Shown: piece after piece, positions 33,811 to 41,601 of the stretch | Layout of the letters: each line of letters opens with the position of its first letter | Position numbering within the stretch: position 1 is the first letter of the stretch | DNA from: Methylobacterium sp. CB376 | GTDB taxonomy: Bacteria > Pseudomonadota > Alphaproteobacteria > Rhizobiales > Beijerinckiaceae | Direction: 5' to 3' | Assembly (NCBI RefSeq): GCF_029714205.1 | Contig: NZ_CP121648.1 | Location: 6,202,501 to 6,266,500, forward strand | DNA length: 64,000 nucleotides | Notes under the pieces: model-generated | The model's database searches: none | What the model was told of the DNA's origin: nothing | What the model saw: the letters and a program-made list of their open reading frames with translations, nothing else | Position numbers and translations under genes: made by a program

Positions 33811-35166
33811 CTATTCCGGCAGCGGCCTGCCGGTGGTCTCGGGCATGAACCAGGGCACGATCAGCCCGAGCACGTAGACGCTGCTCATGATCAGCGCCGC
33901 CCGCGCCACGCCGCCGAACGAGGTGACGATCTGGCCGGCGATGATCGGGAAGATCCAGGCGATCAGGCGGGCGCCGTTGAACACGAAGCTCGCGGCGGTC
34001 GCCCGCACGGCCGGCGTGAACAGCTCCACGAGGTAGATCGCCATCCAGCTGAACGAGAAGCCGAGCGTGAAGACCCCGTTCAGGAAGGCGATGACCATGA
34101 AGGTGGTCAGACCGCCGGTCCACACATAGGCGAGCACCGAGGTCGCGAGGCAGCCCGCATAGGTCAGGATCAGGAATTTGCGCCGCCCGATCGCGTCGGC
34201 GAGGAAGCCCGAGACCAGGTAGGCGGCGATCGCCCCGATGTTGTAGATGATGCCCATGCGCGGGCCCCAGACGTTGGCGGGCTCGCCCGCCGCCTTGGCC
34301 AGCGCCTCGGTGTAGGCCGGCAGCCAGGACGATACCGCCCACCAGCCCACCGTCGTGGCGAAGGACATCACGGTGGCCAGCAGCACGCGCCGCCGGCTCT
34401 CCGGCTCGCGGAAGATCTCGGTGAGCGTGAAGGGGCGCTGCGCTGTCTTGTGCACGCGGCCGCTCTGCGCGTCCTCCGTCGTGGCGGCCCAGCGCTGCTC
34501 CTTGAGCGCCGTCATCCAGCGCTCGGATTCCTCCAGCGCGCGGCGCAGGTAGAGGCAGACGAAGGCCGGCAGCGCGCCGAGCGCGAACATGATGCGCCAG
34601 CTCTCGGAGCCGAGCGGGTTGGTCGCCGCCAGCACCGCCCAGACGATCGCCGCCAGCACCGCGCCGCCGCCGAAGCCCGATTGCAGGAAGCCGCAGCCCT
34701 TCGGCCGCGCCCGGTTCGGCCAGGTCTCGGCGACGAGCGCGATGCCGGTGCTCCATTCCGAGCCGATCGCCAGGCCGGTGATGAAGCGCAGGAGCGCGAG
34801 CTGCGCGAAGCTCCCGGCGAAGGCGGTCAGCCCCGTGAAGATGGCGTAGCCGAGGATGGAGAGCATCATCATGCGCTTGCGGCCGATGTAATCCGCCGCG
34901 ATGCCGCCCAGCATGCCGCCGATCCCCCAGCCGAGCAGCGTGATGCCGATCGCCGCGCCGACGTAGAAGGCGGGCGCCTGCGCCTGCTCGGGCGTGAGGA
35001 TGGAGTTCAGCGCCGGGCGGAGCGCGTAGACCAGCGCCACCGCCTCGTAGCCGTCGAAGATCCAGCCGAGGTAGCTGCCCCAGAGGATGCGCCAATGTCG
35101 CGCCGTCAGGCCCGCGTACCAGGGAGCAGAGGCGTCCTCGCGCAGGATCGCATCACCGGCCGCCAT
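33811..35166 (-). CDS. MFS transporter (metabolite:H+ symporter type)
   Basis: A 451-aa major facilitator with 12 predicted membrane segments. The N-terminal YLGWIFDGYEAVALVYALRP and the loop signatures GIAADYIGRKRMMM and FLADAIGRRKFLI resemble the sialate/aromatic-acid/metabolite:H+ symporter groups, in which a DGYD/E motif in helix 1 is conserved. Substrate unknown, but cotranscription with aconitase suggests a di- or tricarboxylate or related organic acid (inference). Its start overlaps the end of the HMG-CoA-lyase remnant by 14 nt. Confidence 0.88.
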   Translation of the reverse strand: MAAGDAILREDASAPWYAGLTARHWRILWGSYLGWIFDGYEAVALVYALRPALNSILTPEQAQAPAFYVGAAIGITLLGWGIGGMLGGIAADYIGRKRMMMLSILGYAIFTGLTAFAGSFAQLALLRFITGLAIGSEWSTGIALVAETWPNRARPKGCGFLQSGFGGGAVLAAIVWAVLAATNPLGSESWRIMFALGALPAFVCLYLRRALEESERWMTALKEQRWAATTEDAQSGRVHKTAQRPFTLTEIFREPESRRRVLLATVMSFATTVGWWAVSSWLPAYTEALAKAAGEPANVWGPRMGIIYNIGAIAAYLVSGFLADAIGRRKFLILTYAGCLATSVLAYVWTGGLTTFMVIAFLNGVFTLGFSFSWMAIYLVELFTPAVRATAASFVFNGARLIAWIFPIIAGQIVTSFGGVARAALIMSSVYVLGLIVPWFMPETTGRPLPE

Positions 35167-35581
35167 GTGTTCCTCCCTCCGTCCTCGTGCCGCGCCGCCC
35201 AGTCAGGTCGCGGCGCGCGCGGGCGCGAGCCTCGCCGCGGATCGTGAGCGCGTCGCGCACGCGGCCTCCGGCGAGGCCGCCCGGCAGCGCCGCACCCTCT
35301 CGCGCGATCAACGCGCCGAGGTCGGTGCCGGTCGCGACGCGCATCCGCGCGGCCCTCCCGGCGAGATCCTCGGCCGCGACGGTGTCGGTGGCCCCGGGCG
35401 CGAAGGGGCGGCCGCCGAGGCCCGCGCAGGAGGCCTCGATCCCCCGCACGCCCCCGCCGGCAGGCCGCGCCGGGGCGGCGCGACGCCGCGCTTCGAACGG
35501 GGCGGCGACGCGGGGCCCGGGGCCGAGGACGCGCGGGCCCGTCAGGGGGCCGCTGGACGGGGCGGGAGCGGGTGTCGGCAT
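35153..35581 (-). pseudogene. C-terminal remnant of hydroxymethylglutaryl-CoA lyase
   Basis: Only about 140 codons. The segment VRGIEASCAGLGGRPFAPGAT followed by DTVAAEDLAGRAARM and TGTDLGALI aligns with the C-terminal barrel end and active-site loop of HMG-CoA lyase (family pattern ASVGGLGGCPFAPGATGN). The key loop cysteine of GGCPFAPGA is replaced by Arg, and the whole N-terminal barrel with its catalytic residues is missing; residues 1-55 are Pro/Arg-rich low-complexity. It cannot be an active lyase. It lies between acn and the MFS gene and still overlaps the latter. Confidence 0.75.
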
Positions 35582-35610
35582 CGCGGTCTCGGCCGGTTCG
35601 GAGCGGGAGG

Positions 35611-37590
35611 TCAGGCGACGTGCTGCGCGGATCCCCCGTCGCCCCGCGCCGCCAGCCGCTCGCGCAGCCAGTTGATGACCCCGCCCCCGAGCAGCAGCGC
35701 GATCTGGCGCGGCGAGAGGTCGTGGCGCAGGGTGATCCGCCTCCCGCCGACGCGGGCGACGATCTCGTGGCCCGCCTGCAGCGCGGCGGCGATCCCCGCG
35801 ATCTCGATCAGGTCGCCGCATGCGAGGCCCTCGTAATCCGCCGGGTCCGCGAAGGTGAGCGGCAGCACGCCGAAATTCACCAGGTTCTGCCAGTGGATGC
35901 GCGCGAAGCTCTTGGCCAGCACGGTCTCCAGCCCGAGATAGCGCGGCGCGAGCGCGGCGTTCTCCCGGCTCGACCCCTGGCCGTAATTCGAGCCGGCCAC
36001 GATGGCGTGGCCCGCCCGCTCCCGGCCGGCCTGCCGCGCGCGGTCCGGATAGGTCGCGTCGATCGGCTCGAAGGTGAACTCGCTCGTCTTCGGGATGTTC
36101 GACCAGTAGGGCATCACGCGCGCGCCCGCCGGCATGATGTCGTCGGTCGAGATGTCGTCCCCGACCTTGAGCAGCACCGGCACGCGGATGCTGTCCGGGA
36201 GCCGGCCGAGTTCGGGCAGGGTGGTGATGTTCGGGGTCTTCTCCAGCCGCACCGCGCGCGCCGCCTCGGCGTCGAGCGGGGGCACGAGCATCGCGAGCGT
36301 GGCCGGATAGGTGTCGGGCGGCGCGATCCGCGGGCAGGGGAGGCCGAGGCCGCGCGGGTCGGTGATGACGCCGGTCAGCGCGGAGGCCGCGGCGGTCTCC
36401 GGGCTGCACAGGTACACGCTGTCCTCGCGCGTGCCGGATCGGCCGGGGAAGTTGCGCGGCACCGTGCGCAGCGAGTTGCGCCCCGAGGCCGGCGCCTGCC
36501 CCATGCCGATGCAGCCGTTGCAGCCGGCCTGGTGCACGCGCCCCCCCGCCCGGACGAGGTCGGCGAGTTCGCCGGTCGCGATCAGCGTCTCCAGCACCTG
36601 CCGCGAACTCGGATTGACGTCGAAGGACACGCGGTCGTGGACCTGGCGCCCCCTCACCATCGCGGCCGCGACCGCGAAGTCCCGGTAGCCCGGATTGGCC
36701 GAGGAGCCGATGTAGGCTTGGTAGATCTCCTCGCCCGCCACCTCGCGCACCGGCACGACGTTGCCGGGGCTGGAGGGCTTGGCGATCAGCGGCTCGAGGG
36801 CGGAGAGGTCGATCTCCTCGTGCAGGTCGTAGGCCGCGCCCTCGTCGGCGGCGAGCGGGATCCAGTCCGCCTCGCGCCCCTGGCTGCGCAGGAAGCCGCG
36901 CGTCGCCTCGTCGGAGGGGAACACGCTCGTGGTGGCGCCGAGTTCGGCGCCCATGTTGGCGATGACGTGCCGGTCCATGGCCGAGAGCCCGTCGAGGCCC
37001 GGCCCGTAATACTCGACGATGCGGCCGAACCCGCCCTCGACGCCGTGGCGGCGCAGCATCTCCAGGATCACGTCCTTGGCGCTCACGAAATCCGGCAGGG
37101 TCCCGGCGAGGCGCACGCCCCAGATCTGCGGCATGCGCAGGTGAAGCGGCTCGCCCGCCATGGCGAGCGCGACCTCGACCCCGCCCGCCCCGAAGGCCAG
37201 CATGCCGAGGGAGCCGGCCGCGGGCGTGTGGCTGTCGGAGCCCACCAGCGTGCGCCCGGGCTTGCCGAAATGCTGCATGTGGACGGGATGGCTGATGCCG
37301 TTGCCCGGCCGGCTGTACCAGACGCCGAAGCGGCGGCAGGCGGAGCGCAGGAACAGGTGCTCGTCGGCGTTGAGGTGATCGTTCTGGACGAGGTTGTGAT
37401 CGACGTACTGCGCGGCGAGCTCGACCTTGACCCGCTCGACGCCCATCGCCTCCAGTTCGAGCATGACGAGGCTGCCGAGGACGTCCTGCAGCAGCGCCTG
37501 GTCGATCCTGAGGGCGATCTCCTGCCCCGGCTCCGGGGTGCCCTCGACGAGGTGCGAGCGGACGAGCTTCTGCGTGAGGTTCAGTGGCAT
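35611..37590 (-). CDS. acnA: Aconitate hydratase (short, about 660-aa class)
   Basis: A 659-aa aconitase/isopropylmalate-isomerase family protein that interconverts citrate and isocitrate or a related hydroxy-acid. Cluster-binding residues are in the QAGCNGCIGMGQAP stretch (C-x2-C) with a third cysteine upstream expected in the family; VGSDSHTPAAGSLGMLAFGAGG and the C-terminal swivel block GSNYGQGSSRENAAL are classic. Much shorter than the 890-aa AcnA and closer to the mitochondrial/archaeal-like class. MPLNLTQKLVRSHLVEG at 37590 is the natural start. It heads an operon with the HMG-CoA-lyase remnant and the MFS transporter, so it may serve a side pathway and not the TCA cycle itself. Confidence 0.87.
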   Translation of the reverse strand: MPLNLTQKLVRSHLVEGTPEPGQEIALRIDQALLQDVLGSLVMLELEAMGVERVKVELAAQYVDHNLVQNDHLNADEHLFLRSACRRFGVWYSRPGNGISHPVHMQHFGKPGRTLVGSDSHTPAAGSLGMLAFGAGGVEVALAMAGEPLHLRMPQIWGVRLAGTLPDFVSAKDVILEMLRRHGVEGGFGRIVEYYGPGLDGLSAMDRHVIANMGAELGATTSVFPSDEATRGFLRSQGREADWIPLAADEGAAYDLHEEIDLSALEPLIAKPSSPGNVVPVREVAGEEIYQAYIGSSANPGYRDFAVAAAMVRGRQVHDRVSFDVNPSSRQVLETLIATGELADLVRAGGRVHQAGCNGCIGMGQAPASGRNSLRTVPRNFPGRSGTREDSVYLCSPETAAASALTGVITDPRGLGLPCPRIAPPDTYPATLAMLVPPLDAEAARAVRLEKTPNITTLPELGRLPDSIRVPVLLKVGDDISTDDIMPAGARVMPYWSNIPKTSEFTFEPIDATYPDRARQAGRERAGHAIVAGSNYGQGSSRENAALAPRYLGLETVLAKSFARIHWQNLVNFGVLPLTFADPADYEGLACGDLIEIAGIAAALQAGHEIVARVGGRRITLRHDLSPRQIALLLGGGVINWLRERLAARGDGGSAQHVA

Positions 37591-38114
37591 CGACGCACCT
37601 CCCTGATTCCGTGCCGATGCTCCCGCCCGCCAAGGACAGCCCGGGTGCGCGCGCGTCGGCACAGCTTGAGCCGCGGCTCAAGCGCTCGATTGCGACCAGA
37701 AAATCAGAGAAGAGGATGTATCACAAGTCAATTTAGGGCAATCCGTCACAATAAACGCTTGGCCGGATCCGCCCTCAATTGCGCAGCTTGAGCTGCATAT
37801 CCGTGTTCCGTCGGGCGGTTTAGGCCGAAAATCTGCCCATGTTCGGAAATCCGAGCGTGGGGAGTCGGATCTTTGGACGGGTCCGTCCCTCTCCCGGCCG
37901 CGGCGCGCCGCCCATCTCCGAACCAGGCCGGCCGCGTCGACGGACCTCGCGGCGCCCGTCGCGCCGGCGGGAAGCCCCGCAAGCCGGAGCGTGCCGCCGC
38001 GACGGATCCCGTGCCCGCGCCGGGATGGGCCTCCCGGGGCGGCACGCGGGGGCGCCCGGCACCGCCCCCGCGGCACGCGGGCGGTCCGGGCATCGGCTCT
38101 CGGTCCCGTCGCGC
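37591..38114. other. acnA upstream region with 20-bp palindrome
   Basis: No supported gene in 524 nt. A perfect palindrome GCTTGAGCCGCGGCTCAAGC at 37664-37683 lies 73 nt before the acnA start and looks like an operator for a dimeric regulator. The adjacent 37684-37830 is clearly AT-richer than the surroundings, consistent with a promoter. The remainder to 38114 is GC-rich with no recognised sequence. Confidence 0.6.
37664..37683. promoter_or_regulatory. 20-bp perfect palindrome before acnA
   Basis: GCTTGAGCCGCGGCTCAAGC is fully self-complementary and next to an AT-rich promoter-like stretch. Candidate operator for acnA; the regulator is not identified and none is encoded adjacent. Confidence 0.5.
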
Positions 38115-39431
38115 TCAGTGCCGGGATGGGCTCGGCGCGCGCGCGTGTGCCAGGAAGAAGCGCATCAGCTCCCGGCTGGCATCGGGGCCGCGCGGATCGG
38201 TGTAGGAGCCGTCCGCGCTGCCGCCCGACCAGGCATGGCCGGCGCCGTGCAGCAGCCACTGCTCCAGGACCGCCCGCCCGGTCTCGTCGGCGTGGACCGT
38301 GCGCGTGTAGGCGATCCCACCCGGGGACTCGCCGCGGGTCACGGCCGCGACCAGCGTCCCGGCGGGCTTGGCCTGCGCGATGACCTGATCCCCGTTGACG
38401 GGATTGACCGTCCGGTCGCCGTCGCCGTGGAAGACGATGGTCGGCACGGCCGGCCCGCCCCGCCTCGGCTGGACCGCCGCCCCTCCGTTCATGGCGGCGA
38501 AGGCCGACGGCATGTCCCGGGCGGCGCCGCAGGCCAGCCCCGAATGCACGCCCACGGCGGCGAACAGATCCGGATAGGTCGCCGCCATGATCGCCGCGGC
38601 CGCGCCGCCCGCGGACAGGCCGGCCACGTAGACCCGGGACGGATCGGCCGAGAACTCCTCCACGACGGCGGTCGCGATGCCGGCGATCAGGGCGGGCTCC
38701 CCGCCGTCGCGCGCCTGATCGGCGGCGTTGAACCAGTTCCAGCACTTCTGCATGTTCGCGGATTGGGGCTGGCGCGGGTAGGCGACCAGGAAGGTGTGTT
38801 CCTCGGCGAGGTCGTTCATCCGCGTGCCGAGGGCGAAATCATCCGGGTTCTGCGTGCAGCCGTGCAGCATCACCACTACGGGGAGCGGCTGACCGGAATA
38901 GCCGCTCGGGACGAAGACCTTGTAGGTCCGGCTGCCCGCCGCGTTCGCGAAGCTGCGCTCCTCGAACCGGGCGCCCTCCGGCACCGGGACCGCGCGCGGA
39001 CGGACGGCCCCGAGCCCCTCTGCCGGGCCGAAGGCGCCGGGCTGGCCGAGCCGATCGCGAACCGCCCGCATCGCCTCGGACAGGTCCGGAAAGCGCGCCG
39101 GCCGGTCGCCGCCCGCGGGCGCGTCGGCATTGCGCTCCTCGGCCTCGCGCGGGGCCGTCCAGGCCCCCTCCGGTCCCGCCGGAGGCACCATGTCGATGGT
39201 CGGCCAAAGGGTCCGGGACGAGGTGCGGGACGAGGTGCGGGAAGAGGTCGGGGACGAGGTCGGGGATGGGCGCTCGCTGCTCCAGGCCGGCCGCCCCGGC
39301 CCCTGCGCCGGGGCGTCGTTCGCGGTGCGCGGTACCGACCGGCCCTGGAGCATCGCCACGGCCTCCGCGAGCTTGCCGGCCCGGGTGAGGCGGGTCACCT
39401 CGGCCATGTCGATCGTGCTGAATTGGGTCAT
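38115..39431 (-). CDS. PHB-depolymerase-type esterase
   Basis: A 438-aa alpha/beta hydrolase of the esterase/PHB depolymerase family. The catalytic part starts at TYKVFVPSGYSGQPLPVVVMLHGCTQNPDDF (oxyanion region HGCTQ). The nucleophile elbow is GLSAGGA, the acid lies in FHGDGDRTVNP and the histidine in GAGHAWSGG. No signal peptide is present; the N-terminal about 150 residues (MTQFSTIDMAEVTRLTRAGKLAEAVAMLQGR, then low complexity) resemble the leader of intracellular family members. A Ser/Thr-rich SRTSSRTS stretch comes from four 12-bp units at 39215-39262. May cleave polyhydroxybutyrate oligomers or polyphenol esters; phasin at 60.5 kb shows PHB granules are relevant. Confidence 0.85.
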   Translation of the reverse strand: MTQFSTIDMAEVTRLTRAGKLAEAVAMLQGRSVPRTANDAPAQGPGRPAWSSERPSPTSSPTSSRTSSRTSSRTLWPTIDMVPPAGPEGAWTAPREAEERNADAPAGGDRPARFPDLSEAMRAVRDRLGQPGAFGPAEGLGAVRPRAVPVPEGARFEERSFANAAGSRTYKVFVPSGYSGQPLPVVVMLHGCTQNPDDFALGTRMNDLAEEHTFLVAYPRQPQSANMQKCWNWFNAADQARDGGEPALIAGIATAVVEEFSADPSRVYVAGLSAGGAAAAIMAATYPDLFAAVGVHSGLACGAARDMPSAFAAMNGGAAVQPRRGGPAVPTIVFHGDGDRTVNPVNGDQVIAQAKPAGTLVAAVTRGESPGGIAYTRTVHADETGRAVLEQWLLHGAGHAWSGGSADGSYTDPRGPDASRELMRFFLAHARAPSPSRH

Positions 39432-39489
39432 GTCATGGTCCTTCGATGCCCGGAGCGGGCGGGAGCGCCGGGCTGGTGGCGGGGGGCGG

Positions 39490-39909
39490 TCAGGTGGTCC
39501 GGTCGGCGAGTGCGGCCTTGACGGCGGCGCTCGCGTGGAAGGCGCCGAGCACCTGGACCGAGGCGATGGCCGCGCGGGCGAGGTCGGGCGTGACGTCGTC
39601 GGCGATGCTGGCGAGGCCGAGAACCTGGATGTGGAGGGGGCGCCCGCTGTCCCGCGCCGCCTCCAGGTCCCGCCGGGAGAAGTGCGCCAGGCCCAGGCTG
39701 AGCTGCCTGCGCGCCACGGAGGTGCGGATCGCCTCCTCCTGCCGGTCGAGCTGGTTGCGCACCGCCGTGCGGATGAAGTCGGCGCGGTTGGCGTAGAAGC
39801 CGTCGCGCACCATCAGGTCGACGCGCCCGAGATCCACGAAGCCGAGGTTAACGGTGATCTTCTCGCTGTCGGGCGTCCTGGTCCGCGGGTCGTGCAGGTT
39901 GCCCGTCAT
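39490..39909 (-). CDS. Ribbon-helix-helix (CopG-like) regulator
   Basis: A 139-aa protein. SEKITVNLGFVDLGRVDLMVRDGFYANRADFIRTAVRNQLDRQEE is a ribbon-helix-helix DNA-binding domain: a beta strand followed by two helices with the FYANRADFIRTAV turn. The C-terminal about 70 residues are helical and unrecognised (LHIQVLGLASIADDVTPDLARAAIASVQVLGAFHASAAVKAAL). The start at 39909 (MTGNLHDPRT) is preferred because AGGAG is 9 nt upstream; the ATG at 39918 would leave no spacing. The AGGAG lies inside a perfect inverted repeat. It is 58 nt downstream (in direction) of nothing recognisable and precedes the esterase gene, with which it may be cotranscribed. Confidence 0.78.
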   Translation of the reverse strand: MTGNLHDPRTRTPDSEKITVNLGFVDLGRVDLMVRDGFYANRADFIRTAVRNQLDRQEEAIRTSVARRQLSLGLAHFSRRDLEAARDSGRPLHIQVLGLASIADDVTPDLARAAIASVQVLGAFHASAAVKAALADRTT

Positions 39910-39915
39910 GTGCGC

Positions 39916-39951
39916 CATCTCCTGACCATCCAACCGGATGGTCAGGAGATG
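39916..39951 (-). promoter_or_regulatory. 16-bp perfect inverted repeat covering the RBS of the RHH regulator
   Basis: CATCTCCTGACCATCC and its exact complement are separated by 4 nt. In the mRNA the 3' arm carries the AGGAG ribosome-binding site and the 5' arm carries CTCCT, so a hairpin would hide the site. As DNA it could equally be the operator for the RHH protein, giving autoregulation. Confidence 0.8.
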
Positions 39952-40686
39952 GGGGTGCGCCGCCCGGGCGGCAAGGGGGTGCCCTTCGCGGGTCCGCCCC
40001 TCCTCGCCCGCGGGATCCCTCTCCGGGCGATGACGCCGACGCTCCCGCGGCGGGCGTCGCTCGGCGCGCACAGCGGAGGCCGAGACACCGAGGCGGGGAA
40101 GAGCCGAACACCCTCGCGGCCGCCCGAGCACCGCGGGCCGGGCCGCCGCAACTCCCCGCGTCCGGTGCCGAGCGCCAGGGTCCGTCAGGAGCGTCCGGGC
40201 GCCCGTGACGGGCGCGAGGGATCGGCGTCCGCAGCGGTCCGCGGGTCCCGGGCTGGGCCGGGACGGATGGCGGCCCGGGAGGTCCGGCGGTGCTTCCCGC
40301 GGGCGAACCTGTGCGATGGCGCAGGCGATGCGGGCCCTGCCCCGGCAGGCCTCAGGCCGCCGCGCCGACGCGCCGCAGCGCGGGCGGAGTCCGGCGCCTT
40401 CCATCGCAGGAGGGCGTCCCCGCCCGGGTCGAGGCGCGGCGAGACCGCGCCGGCCCATCCACCGGACGGCGCGGGTTCGCGACCGGCGAACCCCCGTGCC
40501 TCCTGACAGGTGCGGCGACCGGAATGGGCGCGGAGGCCCGCGCATGCGAGCGGGGCGACGCGGCCGGGGCGCGGCCGCCCCGGTCATTCCATCGGCGGGC
40601 CGGGACTTCGCGGCCCGGCGGGCTCGCCGGACAGGCGGGTTCCTCCGGGAGGAGCCGGCCGGCACCCTGGCGGGCCGTCCACCGGA
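39952..40686. other. 735-nt GC-rich region with no recognised gene
   Basis: Several frames are open on both strands because of the base composition, but all translate to Arg/Pro/Ala-rich sequence without recognisable domains, signal peptides or credible starts. No repeats of the two dispersed families and no regulatory palindromes were seen apart from the inverted repeat at its left end. Confidence 0.6.
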
Positions 40687-41601
40687 TCAGCGCTGGGCCG
40701 CCCCGCCATCGGCCCGTTCGAGGCTCGTCAGCCGCGCGGCCGCGCTCGCGGAGCCGGCGCTGGCGGCGCTCCGGTACAGGGTCAGGGCCCGCGCCACGTC
40801 GGCCTTGACGCCCTTGACCCGCCACGCGGACAGCCGGGACGGGTCGTAGGTCTCGGCCAGCGCCTCGAGGACGAGCGGGTGGTTGTCCGCCGCCGCGTGT
40901 TCCAGGAGCCGGCGCGCCGCGGCGATGTCCCCCAGCTTGACCGCGCCGCGGGCCCGCGCCAGCAGCGCCGCGCCCTGCGGGGTCAACTCGCCGCCGGCGG
41001 CCCTGGGCGGGACCGGGGCCGCGGCGGGGATGAGCGCGGCGGGGACGATGTCCGCGGAGGCGACCTCGACGACCGGGCCCCGCGCCTCCGACGCGGCGCG
41101 GGCGGGATCGGCCGCGACGGCCGGCACCGCCGGGGGGATGGCCGCGACGGTCGCGACGGTCGGGACGGTCGCGGCGGCCGAAGCGGGCGGGGATGCCGCT
41201 TGGCTCGGCTCGCCCCCCGTGCGCCGCAACTCGTCGCGCAGGACCTCCACCGCCGCGCGCAGGTCCGGGGCGGGCGGGGCCGGGGGCGTCGGCGCGCCGC
41301 GATGCGCGCGCGGCGCGGGGGCGTCCGGCCCGCTCGACGGCTCGCCCCGCACCGGCAGGCCGCCGCGCACCGCGATCAGCGCGGTGACGGACCCGACCGA
41401 GAGGAGGGCGAGGACGAGCACGCCGGCCGCCACGGCGAGGCTCCGGCGGACGCCGCGGCGCGGCCCCGCGCCGTGACCGGCCTCGGTCAGGCGGGGAAGA
41501 GGGTGGCAGAACTCGCCCGCCGGATCCTCGGCATCGGGGGCGGCCTCGTCGCCCTCGATCAGCCTGAGCACCGCGGGATCGGATCTCGGCACCGCACTCA
41601 T
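40687..41601 (-). CDS. Single-pass membrane protein with Sel1-like repeats
   Basis: A 304-aa protein. Residues 1-50 are cytoplasmic, RRSLAVAAGVLVLALLSVGSVTALIAV (about 52-78) is one membrane segment, followed by a Pro/Ala-rich linker (to about 210). The C-terminal ELTPQGAALLARARGAVKLGDIAAARRLLEHAAADNHPLVLEALAETYDPSRL... is a Sel1/TPR-like helical repeat region, with GVKADVARALTLYRSAASAGSASAAARLTSL as a typical Sel1 unit. Such domains mediate protein-protein contacts. Its start overlaps the TAXI protein stop by 4 nt, so the two are coupled; the pair recurs as a plausible periplasmic two-part system, role unknown. Confidence 0.72.
   Translation of the reverse strand: MSAVPRSDPAVLRLIEGDEAAPDAEDPAGEFCHPLPRLTEAGHGAGPRRGVRRSLAVAAGVLVLALLSVGSVTALIAVRGGLPVRGEPSSGPDAPAPRAHRGAPTPPAPPAPDLRAAVEVLRDELRRTGGEPSQAASPPASAAATVPTVATVAAIPPAVPAVAADPARAASEARGPVVEVASADIVPAALIPAAAPVPPRAAGGELTPQGAALLARARGAVKLGDIAAARRLLEHAAADNHPLVLEALAETYDPSRLSAWRVKGVKADVARALTLYRSAASAGSASAAARLTSLERADGGAAQR

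Noticed and set aside
35153..37681. 842-codon minus-strand frame across acnA and the HMG-CoA-lyase piece
   Set aside because: Its first 700 codons are a wrong-frame reading of acnA; only the last 140 codons show homology.
39952..40686. Several open frames in the 735-nt gap
   Set aside because: All are Arg/Pro/Ala low-complexity with no domain, no RBS and frames open on many phases, as expected for random high-GC sequence.
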